This document shows positions 37,406 to 51,400 of a stretch of DNA of 64,000 bases, one piece after another. This stretch comes from Tetrahymena thermophila SB210 (lineage: Eukaryota; Ciliophora; Oligohymenophorea; Hymenostomatida; Tetrahymenidae). The position numbers were made by a program, and so were the translations under genes. The DNA lies in NCBI RefSeq assembly GCF_000189635.1, contig NW_002476421.1, positions 279,954 through 343,953 of the forward strand, read 5' to 3'. Under the pieces are notes generated by a model that did not search any database, had not been told where the DNA came from, and worked only from the letters and a program-made list of their open reading frames with translations. Position 1 is the first letter of the stretch. Each line of letters begins with the position of its first letter.

Positions 37406-38790
37406 TTTATTTATTTATTTATTCAATCTTATTTTTTTTTATTGATTAAGTTCTTTTTGATTGATTTTTGTTGAGGATTTAAAGTAATGATTATTGTAAT
37501 CTTACAAAATAAAATAAATGATTCTAGAAATAATTAAGGTAATCAGAAAATGTAAAATTTGTACAAAAATATTCTTAAAAATAATAAATTTTCGTAATTA
37601 CTCATAATTTATTTAGTAGGTCAATAACCAGCAATTGTTTCTATTAAATGCATATTAAATTTTAATGGTTTTATTAAAATACTTAATTCATTTATTTTGA
37701 TAGATTTTCAACATTTTAATGATTTATTTCAATTCTATTATTAATATAATGGTAAAATGAATGAAAATTTAAGTTAATATTTTTTTATATTTAGCTATTT
37801 TATAATTACCAAATATAAATATATTGAGTAATTAGATGAACAAATTAGTATAAATTCTTTTTAAATTTGATGAATTAAAATTACAATAAATTAAAATATA
37901 AAGTTAGTATGTAAATGGATAAATTAGTTGAATTTATGATTTACTCTTAATGAATTATTTTGCTTTAAATTATTGTATTCATTTTCATTGAACTATTGAA
38001 CTTTGTTATGTAAAATAGAAAAAAGGTGAAGCAATTTGGAAATTTAATAATTAAGAATTTATTAGAAACTATTTTTGAAATTAAAAATTTACAAAATTCT
38101 TTAAATACAAACTATTGAGTTTGAGTAAATCACTTTTATTAAATATAATCACTGATATAATCCGATTAATTAAAGTTATAATCAAATAAATTAAAAACAC
38201 AATCACTCTTAATAAATCAATAAATAATATTATTAATATTTTCATATTTTGAATTTGGTTATTGTTATTAGCAGCGTATTTTATGTGTAGCTAAAAAAAT
38301 ACTTGTAAAAACTAAAATAAAATAATTAATTAATTTGTAAATATATTATACTATTAAATTAATAATTTTATTAAATTTGTTTTTAATTTATAATAAATTA
38401 ATTGCTATAGTTCCTGATTAATTTTCACAACCGCTAACCCCCACGATATTTTTAATCATAAAATGGATTTTCAAATATTAAAAAATAGTTTCAATCAAAA
38501 GATGTTTTTAAAATAATATTTTCCATTTAACATTTATCAAACATAAATAAAATAAATAAATAACTTAACTATAAATCAACTTATTTAATGTAAATCTTGC
38601 TTGATTGAAAATGTAAATATATGTTTATAAAACTGTTCTATATTTAAAATAAGAGAGATAAATAGATATATAGCGATGAATAATATATTTTATTCATATT
38701 TTACAAAAAAGAAAGTCAGCTTAAATTAATCGAATTATAAAATTTCAGTCTTTGAATAAAATTTTTTTTTAATTCTTTTTCAAAGCTTAT
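37406..38790. other. AT-rich intergenic DNA
   Basis: About 1.4 kb. A stretch at 37826-37880 resembles part of the 186-base repeat near 35.2 kb. No gene is seen. Confidence 0.55.
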
Positions 38791-40965
38791 TCAGTTTTTG
38801 TATTAGATTTTTGTTTCGCCTATTTTAATTTAAAAAATTGTTTTATTTAAAAATTTAAAAGAATTTAATTGCTTACTTATTTATTTTTGGTTGCAAATAT
38901 CCTCATCTTAAATCATTTCAACCTCAAATTCTTAGCTTTCTTACTCAAAGCTATCATTGCATATACCCTATAGTGAATCTGATTCTTAATCAAAACTATT
39001 TTCACTAATTTATTCATCATTTAAATTTTTACTTTTACTAATTTAATTATCAACACAAGCTATTTCTTCTTCTTGGGTCTCATAATGTAAAGAATTATCA
39101 TTTTATTATTTATAACGGTAATTAGAATAATATTTTTCTTTTACTCTTTTTTGATGAAGCATAAGGGACTAGTTCTCATTTGTATATGGTTATTTAAATG
39201 TTTTTGTTGATTGATAGATAAATCCATTTTTGAAAATATCTAGTGATAATTTAATTCCATCCTGAGTTTTTTAAAATTAAATATTTGGAAGAATAAAAGT
39301 ATGAAACTTTTTAGTTTTAAAGAGATTAACATCTTCTTCATATACATCTTCTGGCTCACATTGACAAGATGCGAAATTTATTTCACTTTTAACATTTAAC
39401 TTTATTTCATCGAAAATAATTCTACCTTAAGATATTTCATTTTGGAATTTATCAGAATCAATTTGAACTTTAATATTTTCGGTATTGATTTTAATCATAT
39501 TGTCAAAGATTAAAACAGAATTCTAACTTAAAATGTCATTTAATTTTTTTACAGCTAATTTCTTTTCTTATTAAAATGCATCATGTGCTGTATAGCTTTC
39601 TCCTAAACCACAATAGCATTTAAAATAAGTAAAATCTTCACAAAGTTAATTTGGTATAAAGTCTTCTAAACACTAAAATTAATTGCTTCTATCTTTTGAA
39701 ATTTTTTCGTTTTCAAAACTGCATGAATTTATCATATCAAAAATGAATTTATCAATTTCTTCTTGGCTTTTCGAGTAATCAATATTTTTGATAGATTTAG
39801 ATTGAATATTAACGTTTTTAAGCTCATAAACTTTTCCATTAAAGTAATCTAGAACAATTAAAGAACCAATTAACTATAGTGGAATGTGAGATGGAAACCA
39901 ATAATAATTACCATCTGTAGCATAGAGGACTTCCAAGTTCCTTTTCAGTAAATAAACTCTCTTTATATCTTTGTCTACATCCTAGATATTGTATCTCATT
40001 TTTACACATTAGTTGAATAAATCAGCAGAATATTGCTATTAGCCAATCTCTTTAGTCATATAGCATGCCATATTAAACATTTATGCCACCTTTTAATCAT
40101 AAAGCAAACCATCCATTTTGTAAATTAATTCTGTTCTAATGAATATCTTATTGTTATCAAAGTAAGCGTTTCCTTCATGCTTGAATTATTAATCAAAAAT
40201 TATGCAACTATTTTTTTTTATTTTATCAAAAACAATATCCTCAATTTAAAGAGGTGGCTATTCATTTTGAACTTTTTAATTTCCAGTTAAATAAATCAGC
40301 ATAGTGTATTTTGAATATAAACCTTTTGACTTATCTGCAAATGGGGTATCGTAGTGAGATTTAAATTTCTAATCTCCAGGTGCAAAATTGTTAAGTCTAA
40401 AAACAGTGTTCACCTGCCTAAAATTCTTTTTATCAAAAAAATCACTCTCATCAATCATTTTTGTTAAAGCATAAGATAATTGATTTGAGTGGAAAATAAG
40501 TCTCTTTCCTCCTCTTTGCGAAACATTCAAAGGGATTGTATAGTAATTTAATTTATCTAATGAAAGAAGAGTATCAGTTGATCCTTAAATAAAAAATGTC
40601 TGAACTTTATTCTGAAGTAATCTCACTGTTTTTAGTTTGAATTTAGCATCATCAAAAAGATAATCTAAGTTGAGAATATTTTCAAAATTATGGTATGAAA
40701 GATCATCCATACTTACAAAAATAACTGAATAATTATTCACTTCTACAAAGTTATTCTTGTCTAAGAATTTTGTAAGTAAATCTGTTTCAATGAACTTCAT
40801 AACTTTTCTAGATTCAGTTGGAAAAGGACTAACCTAAATGTTTTGTAATGTAAAACTAAAAAGATCATCAGATATAGTTATATCCTAATCTTATTGATCT
40901 AAAGGACCAAACACTAAACGTCGAGTCAGATTTAAAGCTTGTTCTATTTTTTATTAATTAGACAT
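38791..40965 (-). CDS. 2-oxoglutarate/Fe(II) oxygenase-like protein, 724 residues
   Basis: Single frame from ATG 40965 to TGA 38791-38793, 725 codons. Residues about 185-285 match the double-stranded beta-helix of 2OG-Fe(II) dioxygenases of the prolyl-4-hydroxylase type. They show VFRLNNFAPGDQKFKSHYDT (HxD metal ligands His204, Asp206), YTMLIYLTGN, then KNSCIIFDQQFKHEGNAYF (distal His263) and FIRTELIY (Arg277, which would bind 2-oxoglutarate). Such enzymes hydroxylate protein side chains or oxidise other substrates with O2. The remaining 430 residues are less typical. A Cys-bearing region (FTYFKCYCGLGESYTAHDAF) precedes a disordered acidic tail (ENSFDQESDSLQG). A possible intron of a multiple of three bases near 38870-38810 (GTAAGC...ATAG) could shorten the end. 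There is no signal peptide. Confidence 0.75.
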
Positions 40966-42402
40966 TAAATTAAAAACTTGCTAATTAAAGCAACTTGTTT
41001 CAAAAACAAGCTAATTATTTGACATCTTTCTTTAAATAATCTATTATTCTATATTCTATTAAATATAGATAGGATAATTTTTGATAATTCAATATCTTAA
41101 TCAATCAAATTTTTATGTTTTCTGATAATTTCTATTAAAAAAAGTGCAAAAAAAAAAAATAATAAAAACAAAAACCAAAATAAATTTAATTATTTATTTA
41201 TATCAAAGTTATCATTAATTATTTTATTTTAAAGAATATATATTTAAAATGGCTTAAAAAACATTATTATTATTCTTATTATTATTATCAAAGTTTTTGA
41301 AGAAATAAATTTTATTAGTAGATTTAAGTCATATTTTACTATTAAAGATACATGATCCATTCTTTCTAATACTACATTTATTATAGAATGTTAAAAAAAG
41401 CAACAAAAAAAAAAATGAATTTATTTTTAAGGCAAAAATATCAATATAAATACATTATAATAAGTGCTGTATTATGATCTGAAATTTTCGAAAGCAAATT
41501 GATACATTTTTTTTTTGTTAATAGATTTTTTTTTAGATAATTTTATGGATTAATTGGCAAAATCACCTTTTTTTTTGATAAACTCTCTTTCAAAATCTGA
41601 AATAAATGGGAGGTGGCATATTTAGTTATTAATTTCTTCTACTTTTTATTTATTAATTTACTATATATTATATAGTAATTATTAAATATACTATTAGAAC
41701 CTATTCAAATAAATATTATATGCAATACAGCTCGATGTCCTTTATAAACATATAATAAAATATTTAATTAGAAGCATTAGACAAACTAATTTTTTGAAAA
41801 ATTTTAAAAAGGTACTTCTTGTTAATCTTAGAATATACATTTAGAGTTATTATTCAAATATTTTTAATATAAATTTTTATGATAGTCCTTAATCATGTGT
41901 AATAAATTAAGTGTAGGTAGGTAGGATAATAATTTAATATTGATTTTATTTCAAACTGAATTATTTAAATTTATCTAAAAAAATAAATATTTTAATTTTG
42001 TGTAATCAACTTCAGTAGCTATAAAAGACTGAATTTTATTCTTAATTTATATTATTAGTTTAGGTATCAATAATCTATCGATTTTTTAAATATTTATTTA
42101 TTAAATAATTTTTTTCTCATTCTGAAATAGATAAATTTAATAGTTATTGAATAAATAATTAAAAATTTAAATAATTAGAGCAGTTAGTTATATGAATATT
42201 TATAAAATTTATTTATTTAGTTATGTTTTAAATGAACTTTCAAAAATAATTTGCTTCTACAAGTATTTGAAGAAATTTATAGAAATGGATTGAGTTTTAC
42301 TATTTTTAAGTAGTTAAAACAGTTATCAAAAAAGTATACAATTTAAGTTTTATTTACTATTTTATTAAAAATAAAAGCATTAATAGATTTTAATTTAATT
42401 TA
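40966..42402. other. AT-rich intergenic DNA
   Basis: About 1.4 kb with long A and T runs and a short GTAG run near 41930. No gene is seen. Confidence 0.55.
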
Positions 42403-45400
42403 TCAGCTTTAATTTTTCTTCACTATAAAATTAATTTCGTCAATCTCTTGGTTTTTAGAAATTTACTTCTCAACATTTATTTGTTTTAATTATAGATATC
42501 TTAAAACCTACTAATTTATTAAATAAAATTATTTAAGATAGTGAGATACATTAAAAATTAACTATTTAAATAGATAAATAAAACAGCAATTTAAATCTAT
42601 TTAAAAATTAAACTAAAAAAATAAAAATAATAAATAAATAAAAACATAAATTAATTAATTTAAATATAAACTATTATTACTGTATTCCTAAAAGATCATA
42701 TTCCAAGTAAATTGTTAAAACTTTGATAGTTTTAGATTTCGATAAACTACAAAGAAAGATTTCTACGTCTACAGAATAAATTTTATTGCTCCTTTTAAAA
42801 TTTCCAGATTAATATATTAGTTAATTAATTATGAAAAGCTTGTCAAAATCAAATTCGAAAAATTATTTTTAAATTTTAAAATCAATAAAAAATTTTATAA
42901 AACATTTAAGTTTGAATTAAAAATCTACAAGATTAATAATAATTTAGTAAAATTTTTAATAATTTTCAATGATTTATTATTTTTTTGCTTATTTAATATA
43001 TATAAATAAAGGTAAATAAATTTTTTTTACGTAAGATAAAGTTCTAAAATTGAGAGATTAATGTAATTAGCTAAAGAAGAACTTAATTCTTATATTCCTT
43101 ATCTATTTATTCTATTTTCCCTTTTGAAATTTGTAATTAATTTATTATAACAAGAAATTAAGTAAAATTTATTATTTGGTGAAAGCGAATAATTTAAAAA
43201 TTTATATTTTTAAATAAGCAAATAAAACATTTTTACTCAAGATACAGTTTCAAAATTGAGAGCTTAGCGCAATTTGCTAAACTATAGCCAATGCTTGATG
43301 CTCCTGTATTATCAATTTTGTTGCCTCTTTTTATATTATTGATATTTATTATTTAATAATTAATTAATTTTTAAAATTGTAGCAAAAATTAAAATTTAAT
43401 AAGTAAAAATTTCTAAATGAAATTGTTAATTTTAAGTATTAATAAAATAAATTTTTTAAAATAAAATGGCAAAAAAATTTTTGAGTATTAATTAAGGAAA
43501 TAAAGCTTTTATTACTATAGATAAAGCATTAAACTTACAAGATTTATGCAATTTGCTAAACTAATCACTAAACCTGATGTTCCCTCATCACTTATTGAAT
43601 TTTGCCTTTTTTTTATTTGGCAAATCAGTGAGTTACATTCAAAAAATATAAAATAATAAATTAGTGATCAAATGTTATTAAAAAAATTAATTAACGACTC
43701 AACTAAATATCTAAAATTTATTTGTTATATTTTCTACTTTTTCATTATTTAAACTAGTATTACAATATATTTTTAACAATAAACTATTTTTACTCAAGTT
43801 AAAGCATCAAATTTTAGATATTAGTGCAATAAGCTAAACCATAACCTAAGTTCTAAGCACCCTATTCATCAATTTTATTCCTCCTTATATAGTTTTAAAG
43901 ATAAATTTAGTTAATAGACATGATAAAAATAGGAGAAGAATTAAATAAATAAATAAAAATGATAAATTAAAAACAGAAAAGTAATTATCAAATCTAATAC
44001 AAAAATTAAATATTATCTATTTTTTTAAATATTTTTTGTTATTGATGCCAAAATTACAGATTATATTTTAAATATAAAATAATTTTTACTTAAGATTGAG
44101 GGACAAATTTTAGAGATTATTACACCTTGCTAAACCTTAACTTAAGACTAAAACGCCCTCATTACCTATTTGATTATTTCTATTTATATTAATAGAGTAA
44201 TTTTATTAGTTAATCTCAAAAAAATTTAGGTGAATATCAACAAAAATAAATAAAAGATTTATAGATAATAAATAAATTTAAGTTAAATTTAAATCAAAGT
44301 AGAGCAAGTTAAATTATTAAAAAATAAAATATTTAAATAAAAATTAAAAAATTCCTACTTTTAATAATCAAAATTAATAAAAAAAATAAATTAATAAAAG
44401 TAAATAATCAAACTTTACGCTAAACTAAAATTCAATACTTATATATTATTGCACTTATATAAATAATAGCCTAACCATTGTGTACCAATATCACCAATCA
44501 AAGTTTATCTTTGTTGTTTTAAAAAAAATTTTTAAATATAATTAGAATTTAAATAAAAATTAAACAAACTCTTAAAATTTTTTAATTTTTTAAGAGTTTC
44601 TTTAATTACTTATAAATAAAAGTTAATAGCTTAATTTTACGAAAGGTATAGAGTTAAATTTTGGAGATTAGTACACTTTTCTAAGTAAGAACTTAATTTA
44701 GTAATGCCATTTGGACCAATTTAATTATCTCTTACATTTTTTATAATTAAAAGATAAATTTATGGATATAGTGAGGAATTAATTAAGTGCGAATTCAATA
44801 AAAATGAAAGCTTTGAAATTGAAAATAATAACTTAAAATTAAAAGTAGAAATATTTTTTATTAAATAAAATAAATTAAAAAGTATTTTGAAAATTTACTT
44901 TCAATTTTCCTTTTAAAACTGATTATTAAATATATTTAAAAATAGAATAAACTATTTACGTAAGATAAAGAGTTAAAGTTTACAGCTTAGAACATATTTT
45001 TAACTCAGAAACTAAGTTTTATGAGCTCAATGCGTCAATTCTATTACTCCTTTTAAAATATAAAATAAATTTCTTTGTTTGAAAATTAAAAGAAAATAAG
45101 TGAATTAACAAGTAAAGAACATAGAGCTATAAAAATTATCTTAGACATTAATTAAATATAAATAGTGCCAATAATTTATTAAAATAATAAATTAATTTAC
45201 GTAAGGTTAATAGATAAATTTTAGAGATTAGGGCAGTTTGAGAGTCCAAAGCCTAATTCTAATGCACCCTCTTCACTAATTGAATTTTTTCTTTTAAATT
45301 TCATAAATTAATAATTTTAAAGTCATAAGAAATTATTATATATTTATTTTAAACATCAAACTATTTAAACTTGTAAATGAATATACAGTAGAGGTTCATA

Positions 45401-46403
45401 TATTAAGATAGACCTTTATTAAAAATTTCGAAAATTATTTTAATTATCTTCCCTCGGACGGCATCTTTTGACTCATACCGAGGAGAGTGAGGTAAAGAGG
45501 AATTATGGTACTAAAATAAATAGTTATAAAGCTAAAAATAAAAGTTAATTTTTACTATAGATTTAATGTCAAATTTTAGAGATGAGGGCACTTTGATAAT
45601 CCATTAACTAAAGCAGATATACCTTAGTTACCAACTGAATTATATCTTTTGTATTAAAAATGTATATAACAATTGAAGAAAGCAGTAGAGTAGAATTAAA
45701 TTTATAAAAAAAAATAAATAATTTCAAAAATTGATTAAATATTTTGCTTTCATTTCTTTTTTTTATTTTTATTATTAAATCAGATAAATCAAAAATTTTA
45801 ATAAATAATAATTATTATACTAGAGATTGCATGTGAAAGTTGTCAGATTATTATATTTCGTTATAGCATTTGCTAAGTATTAGGCGCCTTATGCACTAAT
45901 TTAATTATTACTTTTAATAATGTTAATAAATAAACATGAAAATAGAGTAATTATGAATAATAAATAAAAAATGATACAAAATTTATAAATTCAACTAAAT
46001 AGGGTAAGCTATTTATAAAAATTAATTTATATATTAATATTTTATTTAATGCTTTATCATATCATCAAATAAATACTACAAAATAAATATAAAAAGAAAT
46101 AAACTATTTTTACTAGAGATCAAGAGTCAATATTGAGAGATTAATGCACTTTTCTAAGCCAAAACTCAACTCCTATGCAGCCTTAGCACCAATTTAATTA
46201 TAGCTTTTAGTTTTTTGAGATAAATTTATAAAATCTATTACTTAAGATTTTTTTTACCTCAAGTTTATTTCAATATTTGAGTGAGATGAATGTTTAGATT
46301 TTAAAAACTTTTTGTTTTATTAAAAAAAATTATATTATAAATATGAAATAAATTGAGAAATTACATCTTTTAATTTATTAAATTGCTATTTCTATTATAT
46401 CAT
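42403..46403 (-). CDS. Leucine-rich-repeat protein B, 477 residues, 13 LRR exons
   Basis: Fifteen exons: 46403-46258, 46203-46114, 45910-45821, 45645-45556, 45290-45201, 45049-44960, 44730-44641, 44508-44419, 44179-44090, 43883-43794, 43605-43516, 43326-43237, 43120-43031, 42791-42681 and 42499-42403 (1434 bases in phase). Twelve are exactly 90 bases and one is 111. All share the same 1-base start and 2-base end phase, and each encodes one LRR such as NQIGAKAAQELSFGLEKC, then INLSILTLDL. Exon 1 ends SSHSNIEINL, like the N-cap of the smaller paralogue at 27546-29833. The C-terminal exon is charged (QISKNQEIDEINFIVKKNQS) rather than acidic. One repeat (44508-44419) has drifted furthest. The protein should form an LRR solenoid for protein binding. 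Confidence 0.9.
45452..45483. other. GC-rich inverted repeat inside an LRR-B intron, candidate structured RNA
   Basis: CCTCGG at 45452-45457 and CCGAGG at 45478-45483 form a perfect 6-bp stem over a 20-base loop. Flanking CTT/GAG bases could extend it across a mismatch. The block 45450-45500 is far more GC-rich than any other intron here. It could be a small RNA gene or a foreign insertion. No known RNA is recognised. Confidence 0.45.
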
Positions 46404-48418
46404 TCTTTTCTTTTTAATATTTAAATGAAAAATTTAATTAATTACAAATCAACAACTATTTAATAATTAATTTCATAATCTAATCAAAAAAATATTAAAC
46501 TTAATTTATTATTATAATAATACAATTACTCTTAATCATTTATTTTGATTTCTAAATAGGCTATGGATGAATTCTATTGCCATTTTTACCTAATTAGTAA
46601 AACTATATTAATTTCTTACAAAATTCCAACACATATCACTCAAATTAATCTAAAATTGAATTCTGAAGAATATTATGAATTATAGTATAAGGCCTTCTAA
46701 ATATTCGGTAAATAATTTTTAAGTAATAAAAATTTTCAACAGGATTTAACAAGATGTCATATCTCAGCTAATACCTCACTCATCTAATTTCTTAAAGTAG
46801 GAATATAAAGATTTAAATTTTATAATAAAGTCGAAAAGGTGTTAATTTAAGACCAATAATAAGAGTTTGGGTTTATATCAGACTTGAGCTCATTTAAAAT
46901 CAACATAATCATTAAAAGAATATATAATATCTACCTAGTAAGATAAGAAAAATAGTAAATAAATATAAAGATTAAATGGGGTATTGAGAAATATTCCTAT
47001 TTTTAGATACATTCATATAAATTTATTCTAATTATGATAACAATTTAATTACCATTGAAAATAAAATAAATGCTATTTTGAGTAAGATTTTATTCATATC
47101 TGTATTTTAATATAACTTAATTTTAATTTTAAAAAATTATTTATTTTTGAAATTATAATGAATTAATTGCAAATAAAAAGAGTTTAAGCATATATCAAAG
47201 ATGAACTCACTTAAAACCAGCAGAAGCAATGAAAGAATATATGAATCGCTACCTAATAAAATAAGAAAAATAATAGATAAATATGGAGATTAAATGAGTT
47301 ATTGAGACATATTCCTATTTTAGATTCATTCTTATAAATTTATTACAATAATGCTAACAATTCAATTATTGTTGAAAATAAAATAAATGCTATTTTTGAG
47401 TAATATTTTATTCATATTTGTTGTTTAATATAACTTTTTTTAAAATATCAAACTTTTAACCTCTACTTGCATCGTACTAAACAACTATTTTGAATATATA
47501 ATATATTTATTGAATATGATGATCAAAATTAATTATTTCATTGAATTCACAATTGTTGACGAATTTGATGAAAAGAAGAACCATAACTTATTTCCTGTTT
47601 ATATATGATTCAGGAGTTGAAATTCTTGCTTTTTAGCATCCAAGAGAATTTAATAACTGGAAAAGCAGTTATAAAAATGTAAAAATACAAATAGTAGATT
47701 TTTAAAAATTAAGTTTGATATCTTAATTAATTTATTTTTCTAAAGTTATAATACACTAAATTAATCATGTAATAATTAAAAAATAAATTAGATTAATTAT
47801 TTTATTTATAATATTATTCTGAAATTTAATTTCGATTATCTAATATCATTAAAAATGATGTAACAATCAGATAAAAATTTCAAAGTAATCTTAAAAATTA
47901 CCTTTTTTTTAAACTTTTAATATTCAGTTTTTTAATCATTTTAAAAATTTTATCTATTTTCATCGTTTATTCTTTAAAATATTTTAAATTTATTTAATAT
48001 AAGGAATGAATTGATGTTGGTAAAATACATCAATTTATTAATGCGAAATGTCAAAGAAATATAGAAATCTTACTTACTTACTTCTATATTTAGAAGTATG
48101 AAAGTTAAGAAAAAGACATTCTTATTATATTTTGAATAATTATATAGATATGTAAAATAATGCCTATGAATTTGATTTACAAAAACTAAATAAATTCCAT
48201 TAATGAAAACCACAAATTAGAAATCTTTAACTTTTTAATTGAAATTATTGTAATCAAATAGAATACAGCAAAATTTTTTATAATTAATTAGTTTACAGTG
48301 AAGAATATTTAGAAGATTAAGAATTTCGAAAAGAGGAAAAACAAACATAAAAAAATATTAAAAGTTTTTTTTGCTTCTAATAATACTCATAAATAATTGA
48401 ATAAGAAAAAGGTAATAT
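46404..48418. other. Intergenic DNA with a diverged direct repeat
   Basis: About 2 kb. It contains the direct repeat listed next. Open stretches at 47205-47670 (minus) and 47566-47824 (plus) are not supported, because single-base indels between the two repeat copies break any shared frame. Confidence 0.5.
46861..47425. repeat. Diverged direct repeat, about 250 bases, two copies
   Basis: Copy 1 spans about 46861-47110 and copy 2 about 47178-47425, offset by 317 bases. Shared blocks include AAGAGTTT, ATATATCA/ATATCAG, CTACCTA, TAAGAAAAATA, AATAT(T)CCTATTTT and AAAATAAAATAAATGCTATTTT. Homopolymer indels differ between the copies, so this looks noncoding or like a dead gene. Confidence 0.75.
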
Positions 48419-51400
48419 ATGGGTGTCAAAAGTTAAATTTAACAAAAATAAGGGAGAAGATTATTTATTTTAGCAGTTTAGCTATTCTTAATTCTTTAAT
48501 ATACTGAAAAAACAGGAGCTAGTTATTTGCCTTTAAAGTATTTTTAAACAGAATCTATTGATATTGCTGAGCATCAACCATGCTTATAATTACCAGATAA
48601 TTAATCAACAACCATTTTATTTTAATAATTGTTTCCTAGTAAATAGCAGGTGTAAAGAATTGCCATAACATTTATAACAGCGTTCTTTGGGTATAGCGCC
48701 TATAGCTATACTCTATTTTCTATTCATCAATCTAACATTGCAATATCTCTTGATTACAATTTACAATCAAAAAAGATATTTTTAAAAGTAAATGAAAAGT
48801 CTCAAGAAACTGATTACTCAGCTTTAGCTATTGAAAATTGGTTTTTTATAAACTTAGATATTTAGCTGGTTGATAGTAAAATTGAAGTTTTATTCTAGAT
48901 TCATTTATCTTCTTCTGGAAACACACAGATTCCTCTTACATACCCTTTTTTAGGTTAATTTATACAAAGTGAGCTTGAAATAAATTATGGCAACCCTCCA
49001 ATAAGACTTGGTGTTAATCCATCATGTTAATTAATATCTCATTTGATGATAGGAGTGGCATATTAAACAACACCTCCTTCATATAATGATATATTCTACT
49101 AATTATTCTAAGTAAAAACAAACTTAATACTTAGCTATGATTTTTTCTATACTTAGAGTAACCCTGGAGAGTTAATTAGTGATATAGGAGATTAGTTTCT
49201 GAAAATAAAATTGTAAAATTAACAATTAAATAATACCATCAGCATAAATAGCAATTTTATTTTAACTAATTAGCATGAAACTAATAATTAAATAACTTTT
49301 TCTTTTTATATTAAATTTAATACACTTCCAACTACTATTTCTACTTATCTATAAATATTCTTTGATAAGCACAGCTATGATTTACAGTTTGGAAATAACT
49401 AAATTAAATTTGGAACATAAACCATAAATTAAAATATTTAGATATGGAATCACATATTAATTATTTAATAATACTATCTCTATTTATTTGTGAATGGAAT
49501 TGAACAAATTAGTTTTGTAAATAATATTCCTGTTTTTACATTTAAATATTTTTTTTATTCAAATGACTCTTCTTTTTAGCTAAATCATATCAGAATTTAT
49601 ACAGGTTCATTGCTCTCATAAGGAGCTAACTGCTTTCTTAAAAGCTCTGATGGCTCATGCGTATTATGTATGGATGATTATTTACTTGATTTCTAAAATA
49701 AAATGAAATGTGTTCCTAAAAGTGCTATCAATACTGATAATGAAATTCCAGGAGTGAAAGATTGGAATCCTCCTAGAAAGGTGTGTCCTAAAAATATGAT
49801 TAATGATAATTCATCTATAACTGGATGTAAATGCTTGATAGGCTATTACTTTGATGGAAATAATTGTGTGAAATGTCCAAAATATTGCAGATATTGTAAT
49901 AGTTTGTAAGATTGCAACTAACAAAGAGATGAAAATGGTAATTGTTAAAACAAAGATGCTTTTGACAACGGATAAAGCTGCTTAATACCTCTATTTACAA
50001 TTCCTCATAGATAAAATATCAGGAAGTTTGAGTCTCTTCCTGATTTTGGATAAACTTGCGCCTAAATGGACACAAATTTATAAAACTTTATCTTTGCAAA
50101 AGATTAGTTAAAATTTAATTTAGGAGATTCTATATTCTTTTCTTTTTATTTGGTTGCAAAAACAATTAATAACATTTTTAATGAAATTAACATCGCGAAT
50201 ATATAAGATGGTAATAATTAGATAATCAAAATCACTCTTAGTTGCCAAATAGTTAATTCTTATTATATTTTATTCCTCAAATTTTATGTCAAAGATTAAT
50301 TAAAAAAACAGTATATTTTTGACTAAAATGACTTTGCTTGGATTGCTTTTTGGACTGATAATAACAATTTTGTTTTTATGATGAGTACTAATTAATACAA
50401 TTACTATGATCAATTGGAAGGGACATTTTTATTTATTTTATCCTCAAACATATAGATTTGTGTTGGGAGATGCGATACAAATTTAATTAATGGGTGCTTA
50501 TCCTTGACTAACTTTCCAATAACAATTGTTAAAAATATTCCATATCCAACTTAGTAAGGAATAAATTAATTTTTTTCTATATTATTGAATGATTATTAAT
50601 TAATTGGTAGATATAAGCTTGATATCAATTAGTCCAATCCTTTTAGCAGCATCAGTGATAGTAGTGGTTAGCCATCTTAATCTCAGCTTCAATTTAGCAA
50701 TCCAGTGCAAATTTTTAACTAATTTTAAGGGTTTTAATTAGATTAAAATATTGTAGCTTCCATAACCTATCCAGCAAATTAATATGGTGACCTATTCAAT
50801 TTATCTTTTAACATTGAGTTTGACTCATCATTTTAATATCAGTCCTTTTAATTACTAAAAATTACAAACTAAAACACTTTCTTAAGCCTCTTTCTTGTTC
50901 CAGATTATGATCAATAAATTATGGTTGTCCAAATTTATTATATAAATGTATCTAAAACATTTAAAAATGCAGTCTTACTTTTGAATTAATCTAACTTTTT
51001 TTTAATTGCTGCAAGAGTGGAAACTAAGAAATAGGTTATCGTAACCTTTTATATAGATATAGTTTGTAATTATATCAAAGAAACATTCGAAGTAGTGGTA
51101 AATCCAGGAAATTCAATCTATTAAATAGATTTTGGTGATAATACAACTTAATACAAAGTATTTATAGATAATATCAATATATACTAGCAAAATGTTTTTC
51201 TTTACTATGACTATACTAATATTGATCCTTGCTTTGTTTATGTGAATTTGGCATATATGAATTGCTTGTACTTAAAGAGAGGGTATTTATATTATAATAA
51301 TCAAATCATTACTTTTGAACAATGCTCTAATATGTCCCAATTAAACTAAGCTTCTTACATGAATTTAAAAGACTAAACTTGTAATATTAAAGTTCCATAA

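Noticed and set aside
28020..46220. First impression of a dispersed 110-base noncoding repeat or small-RNA array
   Set aside because: The repeats are LRR-encoding exons read on the minus strand, with splice sites at both ends and constant phase.
47205..47670. Minus-strand open frame of about 155 codons
   Set aside because: It covers copy 2 of the direct repeat. Single-base indels against copy 1 shift the frame, so coding constraint is not supported.
47566..47824. Plus-strand ATG frame (MKRRTITYFLFIYDSG...)
   Set aside because: The other two frames and the opposite strand are equally open and equally protein-like, so none can be chosen.
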